64,000 nt of DNA from Accumulibacter sp964420975 (GTDB taxonomy: Bacteria > Pseudomonadota > Gammaproteobacteria > Burkholderiales > Rhodocyclaceae): contig CAYQVH010000001.1 in NCBI GenBank assembly GCA_964420975.1, forward strand, positions 248,001 to 312,000, read 5' to 3'. A program made the position numbers and the translations under genes. Positions 9,039-17,994 of the stretch are shown in pieces (position 1 is the first letter of the stretch; every line of letters begins with the position of its first letter). The notes below the pieces were generated by a model. The model saw only the letters and a list, made by a program, of their open reading frames with translations, ran no database searches and was not told the DNA's origin.

Positions 9039-10492
9039 GGGCGGAGAACGTCGAGGGCGATACTCTGCCCCGAGGGCTGCACAATGCGCACGTGTTCGCG
9101 ACGCAGGCCGCGAGCCTGCGGCAGACCACAAGAGTGCGCAATCATCTCCACTTCGCGGTTCATGTTGCGGCAGTAGGCGGCGACCCGTGCCGCCTTGTCG
9201 GTGATCACCAAGCCACGCTGCAAGCGCGGATCGTGCGTCGTGACACCCGTTGGACACGTATTCGTATGGCAGCGCAAGGCTTGAATGCAGCCCAGGGCAA
9301 ACATGAACCCGCGCGCCGTGTTGACGAAATCGGCACCCGTGGCGAGAGCCCAGGCGACGCGCGCCGGTGTCACCAATTGACCGGCGGCAATGATCCGTAT
9401 CCGCTCCCGGAGGCCGTTGGCCACGATCGTGTCGACCACCAGCGGCAAGGCTTCGTCGATTGGCAGCGACATGTGGTCGGCGAGCGCCTGCGGCGCCGCA
9501 CCGCTCCCCCCTTCGCCACCGTCGATGGTGAGAAAATCCGGCGCCGCCTGCAGACCCCGGCGAACAACCTCCGCACAGAGGTCGTTCAGGAAGCGCTCGC
9601 CACCGATGGCCAGTTTCAGACCGACCGGCTTCCCCGTCACCAAACGTACGCGCTCGACGGTATCGAGAAGCTGGTCGAGGTTGGCGATGTCGGGGTGTCG
9701 GTTCGGGCTCAGCGAGTCCTTGCCGGCTGCGATGCCGCGAATGGTCGCGATCTCGGCGCTCACCTTGTGGCCGGGTAGAACGCCTCCCTTTCCCGGCTTC
9801 GCTCCCTGCGACAACTTGATTTCGAACGCCCTGACGGTTTCCAGCGCTGCGAGCTCGCGCAGGCGGGGCTCCGAGAGGCGTCCCTCCGCGTCACGCACGC
9901 CGTAACGTGCGGTCCCGATCTGGAAGATGAGATCGCAGCCTCCCTCCAGGTGGTAGGGAGAAAGACCGCCCTCGCCGGTGTCGAGCCAGCAGCCCGCGGC
10001 GGCGGCACCGCGTGAGAGGGCGGAGATCGCGGGGCGGGAAAGGGCTCCGAAGCTCATCGCGCTGATATTGACCAGCGAGCGGCAGACAAAGGGTTGTGCA
10101 CAGTAGCCATCGCCAAGGCTTATCGCCGGCGACGGTTGTTGCTCACTGTCAAGGACCGGGAAAGGCGCGTTGACGAAGATCAGCGCTCCCGTCTCGTGAA
10201 TGCGATACGTCGAGCCAAAGCCGATGATGCCCGCCTCATTCTTCGCCATGCGGTACACCCAGCTGCGCGTCGCACGATCGAAAGGCATTTCTTCGCGATC
10301 GCCGAGAAAAAAGTACTGACGGAAGTACTCGCCGAGACGCTCAAAGGCGTAGCGCAAATGGCCGACAAGCGGAAAGTTGCGCAGAACGGCATGCTTTTCC
10401 TGAGTGACATCCTGCACATACAGCAGCAGCAGCCCGCCGACGATCGTTAGCGCGATCAGGGTTCCCAGGCCAGCCAGCAGCAGGTCAAACAT
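9002..10492 (-). CDS. Membrane-anchored FMN-binding glutamate synthase-like protein
   Basis: The 496-residue protein starts with one transmembrane helix (about residues 5-27). It continues as the FMN/Fe-S domain of the glutamate synthase large subunit: the glycine-rich TIDGGEGGSGAAP phosphate-binding segment and the CX5CX4C cluster CIQALRCHTNTC that holds a 3Fe-4S centre. The glutaminase and GXGXG domains of full GltB are absent. Stand-alone members of this family have been linked to amine or glutamate oxidoreduction, but their substrates are mostly unknown. It is divergent from nadC and convergent with recQ. Confidence 0.85.
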   Translation of the reverse strand: MFDLLLAGLGTLIALTIVGGLLLLYVQDVTQEKHAVLRNFPLVGHLRYAFERLGEYFRQYFFLGDREEMPFDRATRSWVYRMAKNEAGIIGFGSTYRIHETGALIFVNAPFPVLDSEQQPSPAISLGDGYCAQPFVCRSLVNISAMSFGALSRPAISALSRGAAAAGCWLDTGEGGLSPYHLEGGCDLIFQIGTARYGVRDAEGRLSEPRLRELAALETVRAFEIKLSQGAKPGKGGVLPGHKVSAEIATIRGIAAGKDSLSPNRHPDIANLDQLLDTVERVRLVTGKPVGLKLAIGGERFLNDLCAEVVRRGLQAAPDFLTIDGGEGGSGAAPQALADHMSLPIDEALPLVVDTIVANGLRERIRIIAAGQLVTPARVAWALATGADFVNTARGFMFALGCIQALRCHTNTCPTGVTTHDPRLQRGLVITDKAARVAAYCRNMNREVEMIAHSCGLPQARGLRREHVRIVQPSGQSIALDVLRPYPATSASSSSP

Positions 10493-10550
10493 ACGGTCCT
10501 CGCGTCGGTGTTAGAATCCGCTCTGTCGTTACCAGTGTACGCCATCTGTC

Positions 10551-11408
10551 ATGACCTCCGCAGCTGACCTCGACCGTGAAGTCGAACGCAACGTGACCGT
10601 GGCCCTGGAGGAGGACATCGGAGGTGGCGACCTTACGGCACAGCTGATTCACGTCACGGCTCGCGCGCGAGCCCAAGTGATTGCGCGGGAAGACGCCATT
10701 CTCTGTGGGAGCGCCTGGTTTACCCGTTGCTTCAGTAAGCTCGATCCGGCCGTCAGCGTCGTCTGGCAGGCCCAGGATGGCGAAAAGATTGTCGCCGGTC
10801 AGCAACTGTGCCAAATCGACGGACAGGCTCGCGCACTGCTGACGGCCGAACGCAGCGCTCTGAATTTCCTCCAGATGCTGTCGGGTGTCGCGAGCAAGAC
10901 GCGTCATTTCGTGGATCTCGTCGCCGGTACGCGCGCACAGGTGGTCGATACGCGTAAAACCCTTCCTGGGCTGCGCCTGGCGCAAAAGTATGCCGTTCTC
11001 TGCGGCGGGGGTGGCAACCACCGGCTTGGACTGTACGACGGGATCCTGATCAAGGAGAACCACATTCTTGCCGCTGGCGGCATCGAACCCGCGCTGGCGA
11101 ACGCCGGCCAGATCGCGCGCGAGGCGGGTACACGCTGCCAGTTCGTTCAGATCGAGGTCGAAACGCTCGACCAGCTGCAAGTGGCGCTCGCGGCTGGCGC
11201 CAAGTGGATTCTGCTTGACAACATGAGTCTCGATCGGCTGCGCGAAGCCGTTGCAATAACGTCTGGCCGAGCGGTCCTTGAAGCGTCCGGCAACGTCAGC
11301 GTCGACACCGTGCGCGCGATCGCAAACACCGGGGTAGACCGTATTTCTGTCGGCAGCCTGACCAAAGACGTGTGTGCGATCGACCTTTCTCTGCGTTTGA
11401 TTCCCTAG
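10551..11408 (+). CDS. nadC: Nicotinate-nucleotide pyrophosphorylase (quinolinate phosphoribosyltransferase)
   Basis: The 285-residue enzyme converts quinolinate and PRPP to nicotinate mononucleotide, CO2 and PPi in de novo NAD synthesis. It is recognisable by EDIGGGDLTAQLI, the TRKTLPGLRLAQKYAV substrate loop, GGGGNHRLGLYDGILIKENH and the C-terminal SGNVSVDTVRAIANTGVDRISVG barrel strand region. The start ATG is followed by an N-terminus typical of the family. nadA and nadB are not in this window. A TAGAAT hexamer at 10512-10517 in the divergent spacer may be its -10 box. Confidence 0.97.
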   Translation: MTSAADLDREVERNVTVALEEDIGGGDLTAQLIHVTARARAQVIAREDAILCGSAWFTRCFSKLDPAVSVVWQAQDGEKIVAGQQLCQIDGQARALLTAERSALNFLQMLSGVASKTRHFVDLVAGTRAQVVDTRKTLPGLRLAQKYAVLCGGGGNHRLGLYDGILIKENHILAAGGIEPALANAGQIAREAGTRCQFVQIEVETLDQLQVALAAGAKWILLDNMSLDRLREAVAITSGRAVLEASGNVSVDTVRAIANTGVDRISVGSLTKDVCAIDLSLRLIP

Positions 11409-11518
11409 GACAGGCTGCTAGCCAATGGAATGGGAATAGGCGACCGTAGCAGTTATATAATCCGGCACCATCGGAGAGAAGCGGGCGGCGGTCTGCGCAC
11501 AGAGGGAAAGGGGTATCG

Positions 11519-11656
11519 ATGCTATTCGGGTTGTTTTACGTCGTTGCCATTGCGATCCTGGTCCTGCATTTCACTGGCTACCTCGCGCGCCACAACCTGG
11601 AATGGCTAATTCTTGTGCTTGCCGCGGCCGTTTTTCCAGCGGTGATCTACCTCTAG
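11519..11656 (+). CDS. Small membrane protein, 45 residues
   Basis: This short frame encodes 45 residues starting MLFGLFYVVAIAIL. There are two hydrophobic helices (about 3-20 and 29-45) joined by a polar turn (ARHNLEW). It has a purine-rich Shine-Dalgarno (GGGAAAGGGG) just upstream, and a TATAAT hexamer about 60 bases before the start. It ends 25 bases before the convergent thrC. I do not recognise the family. The clean translation signals and hydrophobic pattern make it likely to be a real inner-membrane micropeptide. Confidence 0.6.
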   Translation: MLFGLFYVVAIAILVLHFTGYLARHNLEWLILVLAAAVFPAVIYL

Positions 11657-11681
11657 CAGTCTGTCAGACTCGCCGCGGCGT

Positions 11682-13160
11682 TCAGGGTGACGCGTAGCGT
11701 GCGATGATCGCCTTCACGGCTTCCACGCTGACGTCAACGACCTCGACCCGCTGCGGCAGTTCTTCGATCCCCTGCAGCGCGGGCGGCCTTTCGGGGCGCC
11801 GGCCGAGTGCTTCGACGATCGTCTCCTCGAATTTCGCCGGCTGCGCCGTTTCGAGGACCACCATGGGCATCTCCGACGTCCGCCACTCGGCGGCTACCTT
11901 CAGTCCGTCGGCTGTGTGGGTGTCGATGATCAGGCCGTAACGCGCGAAGGTGTCGCGTATCGTCGCCAGTCGGTCGGCGTGCGTGCTGCGCCCGGAAACG
12001 AATCCCGAGTCGGCGAGTCGCGAAAAATACGGTGTGCCAGAGAGATCAAAACTGCCGCCGCTGTCGACGGCTGCCCACAGCTCCCGTACACACGCCGGAT
12101 CGCGATCGACGAGGTCGAAGATGAAGCGCTCGAAGTTCGACGCCTTCGAAATGTCCATCGACGGGCTCGAGGTCGGGCGAGTTTCCCGAGCCGACCTCGG
12201 TCGGTAGACCCCCGTGCGGAAAAATTCGTCGAGAACGTCGTTTTCGTTCGTCGCCAGAACGAGGCGACCAATCGGCAGGCCCATCCTGCGCGCGACGTGG
12301 CCCGCGAAGATGTTGCCGAAGTTCCCCGAAGGAACGGCAAACGCGACCGCTTGACCCGGTTGGCTGTGCGCACCAGCAGTAGCCGCGAAGTAGCCCTTGA
12401 AGTAGTAGACGACCTGGGCGGCGACACGCGCCCAGTTGATCGAGTTGACGGCGCCAATTCGGTACTTGGTCTTGAACGCGTGATCATTCGCCACCGCCTT
12501 GACGATGTCCTGGGCGTCGTCGAACACGCCGCGTACGGCAATATTGTGAATATTGCCGTCTTGTAGCGAATACATCTGCGCGCGCTGGAAGTGGCTCATT
12601 CGCTCGTGCGGCGAAAGCATGAACACCTGGATACCGTGTTTGCCGCGTAGCGCATACTCCGCCGAAGATCCGGTGTCGCCCGAGGTCGCACCGACAATGG
12701 TGAGCGCTTGACCTTGACGTGCCAGAACGTATTCGAAAAGGCCGCCCAGGAGCTGCATCGCCATATCTTTGAAAGCGAGCGTTGGGCCGTTTGACAGTTC
12801 AAGGATCGCCAAGCCGGCTTCTGCCGATGCCGGGTCCGGTCGGACCAGCCAGCGCAAAGGCGTAATCTCGCTCGCTTGCTCGGGAGAACGCGCGTTGCCG
12901 TAAGTGGCAGCGGTGTAGGTCTGGCCGACCAGCCGTTTCAGGTCTTCGGGTGGAATATCGTCGATGAACTTGCCCAATACGGCACCGGCAAGGTCCGCGT
13001 ACGACAGGCCACGCCAACTGGCCAGTTCTTCGCCATCGACCTGCGGATAATCCGCCGGCAGGTAGAGGCCGCCGTCGGGCGCCAGTCCGGCGAGCAGGAT
13101 CTCGCAAAATCCAGGGCCTTCTGCAGTCGAGGGATAGCCGCGGGTCGAAAGATAACGCAT
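11682..13160 (-). CDS. thrC: Threonine synthase
   Basis: The 492-residue PLP enzyme converts O-phosphohomoserine to threonine. It is of the long proteobacterial/fungal class: N-terminus MRYLSTRG, the PLP lysine in SNGPTLAFKDMAMQ, the TSGDTG phosphate loop and AVPSGNFGNIFAGH. No homoserine dehydrogenase or kinase gene is adjacent in the window; the genes beside it on the minus-strand side are signalling genes. It is convergent with the 45-residue membrane protein gene. Confidence 0.97.
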   Translation of the reverse strand: MRYLSTRGYPSTAEGPGFCEILLAGLAPDGGLYLPADYPQVDGEELASWRGLSYADLAGAVLGKFIDDIPPEDLKRLVGQTYTAATYGNARSPEQASEITPLRWLVRPDPASAEAGLAILELSNGPTLAFKDMAMQLLGGLFEYVLARQGQALTIVGATSGDTGSSAEYALRGKHGIQVFMLSPHERMSHFQRAQMYSLQDGNIHNIAVRGVFDDAQDIVKAVANDHAFKTKYRIGAVNSINWARVAAQVVYYFKGYFAATAGAHSQPGQAVAFAVPSGNFGNIFAGHVARRMGLPIGRLVLATNENDVLDEFFRTGVYRPRSARETRPTSSPSMDISKASNFERFIFDLVDRDPACVRELWAAVDSGGSFDLSGTPYFSRLADSGFVSGRSTHADRLATIRDTFARYGLIIDTHTADGLKVAAEWRTSEMPMVVLETAQPAKFEETIVEALGRRPERPPALQGIEELPQRVEVVDVSVEAVKAIIARYASP

Positions 13161-13261
13161 GGCGAAGCTCGCACGAGGGAAACCGGACAGCCGGAAAGCG
13201 GCAGTCTAGCACGCTCCTCCAACGCCGCCCGGTCAGCCGTGATCGCTTCTTCTGCGTCGCT

Positions 13262-13984
13262 TCAGGCTTCGATGACGCAGTTCTTGCCGGCGCGCTTTGC
13301 GGCGTAGGTCGCCGCGTCGGCGCGGGCGAGCGCCTGCTCGAGCGTTTCGCCAGGACGGCGAACGACCACGCCAGCGCTGAACGTCAAAGCCGTCGGCCAC
13401 CCGGGTAACGAAGCTGCCGCCAATTGGCGCTGAAAGCGGGCGATCGCCGCCGCCGCGGGCGCGAGGGGGGTCTCGGGAAGCATCAGAACGAATTCTTCAC
13501 CCCCGAAGCGACTGAGCACATCCGAAGGGCGCAACGACTTGCGCAGACTGGCGACCAAATGAACGAGCGCGTCGTCACCGGCCTGGTGGCCGAGGGTATC
13601 GTTCAGGCGCTTGAAGTCGTCAAGGTCGATCAACGCCAGCGCCAGCGGACTACGGCTACGTTCGGTGCGCGCCACTTCGCGTTGGTAGGCGTCGTAAAAA
13701 CCTCGCCGATTCAGCGCGCCGGTCAGAGCGTCGGTAAGCGCTGCCGAACGCGCCTCGTGCAATGCCGCCTCGAGTTTGGCAACCCGCGCTTCCGCGGCAA
13801 GCAGGTCGAGGAACAGCGTCGCCGAAGCGGGCCTTTCCTCCTGCCGAGAGCGGCGGCGAGGTGGTATGCCGGTCGGTGAAACGGTAACCCGTTCGCGTGT
13901 CGCGGCGATTGTCGGTCGCCGGTGCAGACGGCGCGAAGCGCGCCGCGCCGCGTGAATCAAGAGCGATTGATCGTGCTTAAACAT
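13262..13984 (-). CDS. Diguanylate cyclase (GGDEF domain)
   Basis: The 240-residue protein makes cyclic di-GMP from two GTP. A basic N-terminal region (about 1-60) and a short coiled coil (about 60-85) lead into a complete GGDEF domain with the active loop GGEEF (161-165). An allosteric inhibition site RPSD (152-155) sits exactly five residues upstream, so product feedback is expected. I chose ATG 13984, which has an AAGGAG Shine-Dalgarno, over an upstream frame start at 14032. No sensor domain or transmembrane helix is visible, so the input signal is unknown. Confidence 0.9.
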   Translation of the reverse strand: MFKHDQSLLIHAARRASRRLHRRPTIAATRERVTVSPTGIPPRRRSRQEERPASATLFLDLLAAEARVAKLEAALHEARSAALTDALTGALNRRGFYDAYQREVARTERSRSPLALALIDLDDFKRLNDTLGHQAGDDALVHLVASLRKSLRPSDVLSRFGGEEFVLMLPETPLAPAAAAIARFQRQLAAASLPGWPTALTFSAGVVVRRPGETLEQALARADAATYAAKRAGKNCVIEA

Positions 13985-14103
13985 TTCGCTGACTCCTTCG
14001 GCTCGACGGGGGGAGTGGGTCATGCCTCCCACAACGACAGGTCGGCCAAAACCTTGAGAAATATTTCACATAACTTCTATAACTAACTAATTTACTGGTG
14101 TTA

Positions 14104-15222
14104 CTAGAATCTACGCAAGCCTCCCCGGAACAGGGCGACAAGGAAAAGCAGTGCTCCCGCCGCCGCCAAGGCGAGGCCTGCTGTTTCACTGCCCAGCGCG
14201 AGCAGGCATCCCGCGCAAACGAACAGCATCGAACGGAACGCGCCAGCCCATTCCAGATCGGTGCGCAAACGTTGGCGTTGCGGACTCCACTTGCCTGGGT
14301 AGCACCAGACCGGCAGCAACTGCGTCAAGGCACCGCTGACGAGTGGCAGCAGAAAGGCAGCGGCAAAGCTGATGGCCGCGTCTTGCGGATCGACTATCCG
14401 AAAACCATGCGCCGCACCAAGAACAAGCATCAGAGCGAAAGCGACCAAGGCGGCAAACAAGGAAGCGCCGGCACCCTTCCGGCCCAACGTCGCTCCGCCG
14501 TAGCGTTTCACCCAGGCGCGTCCCAGCTTCAGCGTCACTGCGCCGAGCAACAGGGCGCCCACCAGCCCCAGCGGCAGCCAGAGCGCGGCGCCAACGGCGA
14601 GCGCAACGACTGCCGCCACCGCCTTGGGCAACTCCTCATGCAACCGTGTCGTGGCCCCGGGGTCTGGACCACCTAGCGCCGTCGGCAGCAAGACCTGCAG
14701 CGTGCCAAGAGCGGTCAGCCCGATGAAGCCGAGAAGATTAAGGTGAAGATGAATGAGGCGCAGCGCGTGTCGATGTTCCGGCCAGCAGATCATGGCTGGG
14801 ACGAGAGTCAAAGCCAGAACGAGCAGCCACACCGCCGCCAGGTACCAGCGCCAGCACGGATGGGGATGGCCGAGAGTGCGGCGGGCGCGAACGACCAGCC
14901 AGGAAGCCAAGAGTAGTGCCGTCAGTGCGAGAATCACCGCCATCGCGGTGAGCAAGGAAGGATCCGCTCCGGCCCAACGAAAACTGATAACAACGACCGC
15001 GCCGGCGGCCTGAGCGATCAGCGGCAGCCATCGGATACCGCGGTGTGCCGCGGGGCCTCGGGTCAGCACCGGCATGAAATCGATCATCGCGGCGAAGATC
15101 AAGGGTACGATGCCGCCGGCAAAAAGCAAATGCGCGGTCACTACGGGTACCCCGCCGTAGGCCTGCAGAAGCAGGGTTGTCACCAGGAGCGCGACCGCCG
15201 ACAGGCCGACGTAAATCAGCAT
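14104..15222 (-). CDS. Polytopic membrane protein, NnrS / haem-copper oxidase subunit I-like
   Basis: The 372-residue protein is almost entirely hydrophobic, with about ten to twelve predicted helices. One helix region reads HLHLNLLGFIGLTALGT, and there are further histidines near WPEHRHALRLIH. Histidines at such positions recall NnrS and the haem-binding helices of oxidase/NO reductase subunit I. Function is not established; haem or copper binding and a role in NO or respiratory stress are possible. The start at 15222 (MLIYVGLSAVALL, GAGGTG upstream) is preferred to 15390, which adds 56 polar residues. Confidence 0.6.
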   Translation of the reverse strand: MLIYVGLSAVALLVTTLLLQAYGGVPVVTAHLLFAGGIVPLIFAAMIDFMPVLTRGPAAHRGIRWLPLIAQAAGAVVVISFRWAGADPSLLTAMAVILALTALLLASWLVVRARRTLGHPHPCWRWYLAAVWLLVLALTLVPAMICWPEHRHALRLIHLHLNLLGFIGLTALGTLQVLLPTALGGPDPGATTRLHEELPKAVAAVVALAVGAALWLPLGLVGALLLGAVTLKLGRAWVKRYGGATLGRKGAGASLFAALVAFALMLVLGAAHGFRIVDPQDAAISFAAAFLLPLVSGALTQLLPVWCYPGKWSPQRQRLRTDLEWAGAFRSMLFVCAGCLLALGSETAGLALAAAGALLFLVALFRGGLRRF

Positions 15223-15659
15223 CACGGCACCTCGGTTGGCTGCCCGCGTTGCCGTTGGGTCGGCGCGATCGCGTGCTTCCGGTTCGGCTGGTTGTAGCTG
15301 GGCATCGGGTGTCCGGGAAAGCACCAATCGGCAAGGGACGGATAGTGTCGCACGCGTCGCCGGGCGTCTTTGATCTGGTTGGCCGAGCAAGGTCGCTCAC
15401 CTCTGCTGATCGAGGTGTGGCGCACGACCGCCAGCAAGCAATTGACATGCGGCACCGCCTATACTGATACTAAGCGGTTGGGGGAGTTCCTGGGTTTTCG
15501 CAACGCTCGCTGGGTTCGCGTCGGCGTTAAGTCGACCGCCGCGAGATCGCCATCGCCGACGCGTTGTATCCCCGCCTTGCCGGGGTGTCCTCAAGGCAAC
15601 CGTGCAACGGCAGCCCAGGCCCGAGCCAGTCTGGCGTGTTGTTGAAGGATGGTGGCGTG
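15223..15659. other. Divergent intergenic region with one promoter
   Basis: These 437 bases separate the minus-strand membrane protein gene from the plus-strand caspase-MORN gene. I see one convincing promoter (listed separately) and no credible gene; the open frames crossing it are extensions of the neighbours or shadows. Confidence 0.6.
15442..15471 (+). promoter_or_regulatory. Sigma70-type promoter of the caspase-MORN gene
   Basis: A perfect TTGACA (15442-15447) is followed by GATACT (15466-15471) with an 18-base spacer, about 190 bases upstream of the gene. A nearby TATACT (15460-15465) is too close to the -35 box to pair with it. Confidence 0.55.
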
Positions 15660-17273
15660 ATGATCTGGTGGCGACTTGCCGCTTCGTTGGTGGTGCTGGC
15701 GACGCTGACTCTCGGCTCGGCCTCGGCGTATGCCGTCGAGCGCCGTGTCGCGCTCGTCATTGGCAACGCCAAGTACAAGGAAGCACCGCTGTCAAACCCG
15801 GTCAACGACGCGCGCGACGTCGCCGCCGCGCTGCAGCGTACGGGTTTCGAAGTGATCATGGCGATCGACGCGACGCAAAAGGAGATGAATCGTGCGATCG
15901 CGAAATTTGGTGATCGTTTGACGGCGGAGAGTGTCGCACTTTTCTACTACGCGGGACACGGGATGCAGGTACGGGGCAAGAACTATCTGATTCCGATCGA
16001 CGCCGAGATCAAAAGCGAATCGTCGGTCCGTGTCGAATCGGTCGACGTCGACGGTGTTCTCGACCAGCTGAGCACGAGTGACCTCAACGTCGTGATTCTC
16101 GACGCGTGTCGTAACAATCCCTTTGAACGGCGCGCCAACCGTAGCGTTGGCGCCGCCGGTCTGGCCCAGATGGAAGCCCCCAAGGGCAGTCTAATTGCCT
16201 ATGCCACCGCACCGGGGCGTACCGCAGCCGATGGCGAGGGGCGTAACGGCCTGTATACCCAGGCTTTGCTCAAGTACATCCAGGAACCGGGGCTGACCAT
16301 CGAGCAAGTGTTCAAGAATGTGCGCCGTGAGGTGGCACGCGCGACACGCGACGGACAGATCCCGTGGGAATCGTCGTCGATGACGGGCGACTTCTATTTC
16401 ATTCCGGGTTCGCGGCCAACTGGCGTGGCCGGCAGCCAGCCGGTTGCCGTCGTTCCCAGCCAGAAGGCGCCGTCACCGGCAGCTCGGCCGGCGCAGGTGC
16501 AGGAGATCTCGCCGGCAACCGGGTTGGCAAGAGACAACGGCTCGCTGGAAGTCGCCGACAAGACGCAATCACCCGCAGCGCCGGTGCCGTCGGCGCTCGC
16601 GTCGCCAGCAAGGGCGCCCGGCGAGCAGGCGGCTGCGGATTCCACACCGGCGCCTGCGAAACCGGAAGTACTGGCCGCGCTCTCGGCCCCGGCAGTGGTC
16701 CCAGCCGCCGAGCCAGCCGCTGCGCTCGGCAAGCGTGAGCCGGTCGACGAGGCCCGGGAGCGCGTCATCAAGACCGAGGCATTCACGGCAACTGGCAAGC
16801 TTTCGCTTGATCGTTCGACCGGTGCGATGACCGGCGAAGGCGTCATCGAGTGGACCAACGGCGATCGTTACGAAGGGTCGATGGTTGGCGGCAAGAAGCA
16901 CGGCAAGGGAATTTTCACCTGGGGGAACGGCCAACGCTACGACGGCGAGTGGACCGATGACACGATCAACGGTAGCGGCACGCTGTATTACACCAACGGT
17001 GACCGTTATGAAGGGACGTTCCAGGCCGGGGAGCCTCACGGTACGGGGACGTATACCATGCGTAACGGCGACGTCTATACCGGTGCCTGGGTCAACGGCA
17101 ACCGCCACGGCATGGGTCGCCTGACCTGGTCGACGGGTGATTATTGGGAGGGCGAGTTCCGCGACGGCAAGCAGACCGAGAAAGGTCGCATGCATTCCAG
17201 CCAGGCGATCGTCGAAAAGATCGCCGAGCAAACGGTTGCCGCCGAAAAAGTGGGCAAGAAGAAAGGCAAGTAG
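15660..17273 (+). CDS. Secreted caspase-like (peptidase C14) protein with C-terminal MORN repeats
   Basis: The 537-residue protein has a signal peptide (about 1-24) followed by a caspase fold. The catalytic dyad is visible as His100 in YYAGHGMQVRG and Cys150 in VVILDACRNNPF. An Ala/Pro-rich linker (about 245-375) leads to five MORN repeats (about 397-507) of the form YEG-hydrophobic-G-GKKHGKG. Bacterial orthocaspases cleave after basic residues; MORN repeats often bind membranes or proteins. The pair suggests an envelope-tethered protease, perhaps for stress or regulated proteolysis. The start has an AAGGATGG Shine-Dalgarno. It looks monocistronic. Confidence 0.85.
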   Translation: MIWWRLAASLVVLATLTLGSASAYAVERRVALVIGNAKYKEAPLSNPVNDARDVAAALQRTGFEVIMAIDATQKEMNRAIAKFGDRLTAESVALFYYAGHGMQVRGKNYLIPIDAEIKSESSVRVESVDVDGVLDQLSTSDLNVVILDACRNNPFERRANRSVGAAGLAQMEAPKGSLIAYATAPGRTAADGEGRNGLYTQALLKYIQEPGLTIEQVFKNVRREVARATRDGQIPWESSSMTGDFYFIPGSRPTGVAGSQPVAVVPSQKAPSPAARPAQVQEISPATGLARDNGSLEVADKTQSPAAPVPSALASPARAPGEQAAADSTPAPAKPEVLAALSAPAVVPAAEPAAALGKREPVDEARERVIKTEAFTATGKLSLDRSTGAMTGEGVIEWTNGDRYEGSMVGGKKHGKGIFTWGNGQRYDGEWTDDTINGSGTLYYTNGDRYEGTFQAGEPHGTGTYTMRNGDVYTGAWVNGNRHGMGRLTWSTGDYWEGEFRDGKQTEKGRMHSSQAIVEKIAEQTVAAEKVGKKKGK

Positions 17274-17406
17274 CACATCCTGGAGGGGAGCACCGAGGGA
17301 GCGCGCACTAGCGCCAATAGGCCTACGCGCCAGCGGTAGAATGCGGTTTTCTCCCGGGGCACGGGCCACGCCTCCGTTGGCGGCGTGCCGGCTTCCTTGT
17401 CGACCG

Positions 17407-17958
17407 ATGCGCCGCCATCTCAAGAAGTTCCTTCCTGACGCGGAAACGATTCGCAACAATCCGTGGTTACGACCGTTTCAGTCGTCGCTGCTGCACCCGC
17501 GTCTGTGGCATCTGAATCGCCACTCGGCGGCCGGCGCGATCGCCGCCGGGCTTTTTTGCGGCCTCATTCCGGGACCGCTACAGATGCTCGGCGCCGCCGT
17601 CTGCGCCCTGATCTTTCGCGTCAATTTGCCGCTCGCCCTGTTCGTTACGCTTTACAGCAACCCGTTTACCATCGTTCCACTGTACTTGGTGGCTTATCAG
17701 CTTGGCCGCCAGCTGCTTGGCGACGACACCGGGTTCGTCGCACCACCCGCGTTCTCGACCGACAGCCTCGCCGGCTGGGGTGACGCCATGCAGACGTGGA
17801 TGGCGACGGTAACCGCGCCCCTCGCGGTCGGCCTCGTCGCCTTGGCCAGCGGACTCGCGGTTTGCGGATACTTGGCGACACAGATCGCGTGGCGCGTCTA
17901 TCTCGTCCGAGCATGGCGTCGGCGCCACGGCTGGCCTCCGGGGCAGCGTCTAGGGTAG
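17407..17958 (+). CDS. DUF2062 membrane protein
   Basis: The 183-residue protein matches the DUF2062 family: a short basic N-terminus, then helices around GAIAAGLFCGLIPGPLQMLGAA and LFVTLYSNPFTIVPLYLVAYQLG, and a third near LAVGLVALASGLAVCGYL. The NPFT motif in the second helix is characteristic. The family is widespread in proteobacteria, without a defined biochemical role. The ATG at 17407 is chosen because upstream in-frame codons encode an Arg-rich, non-family stretch. A TAGAAT lies near 17337 in the upstream spacer. Confidence 0.82.
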   Translation: MRRHLKKFLPDAETIRNNPWLRPFQSSLLHPRLWHLNRHSAAGAIAAGLFCGLIPGPLQMLGAAVCALIFRVNLPLALFVTLYSNPFTIVPLYLVAYQLGRQLLGDDTGFVAPPAFSTDSLAGWGDAMQTWMATVTAPLAVGLVALASGLAVCGYLATQIAWRVYLVRAWRRRHGWPPGQRLG

Positions 17959-17994
17959 AGTCTACCGCGGTGCGAAGAGCAGCAGGGGGACGGA

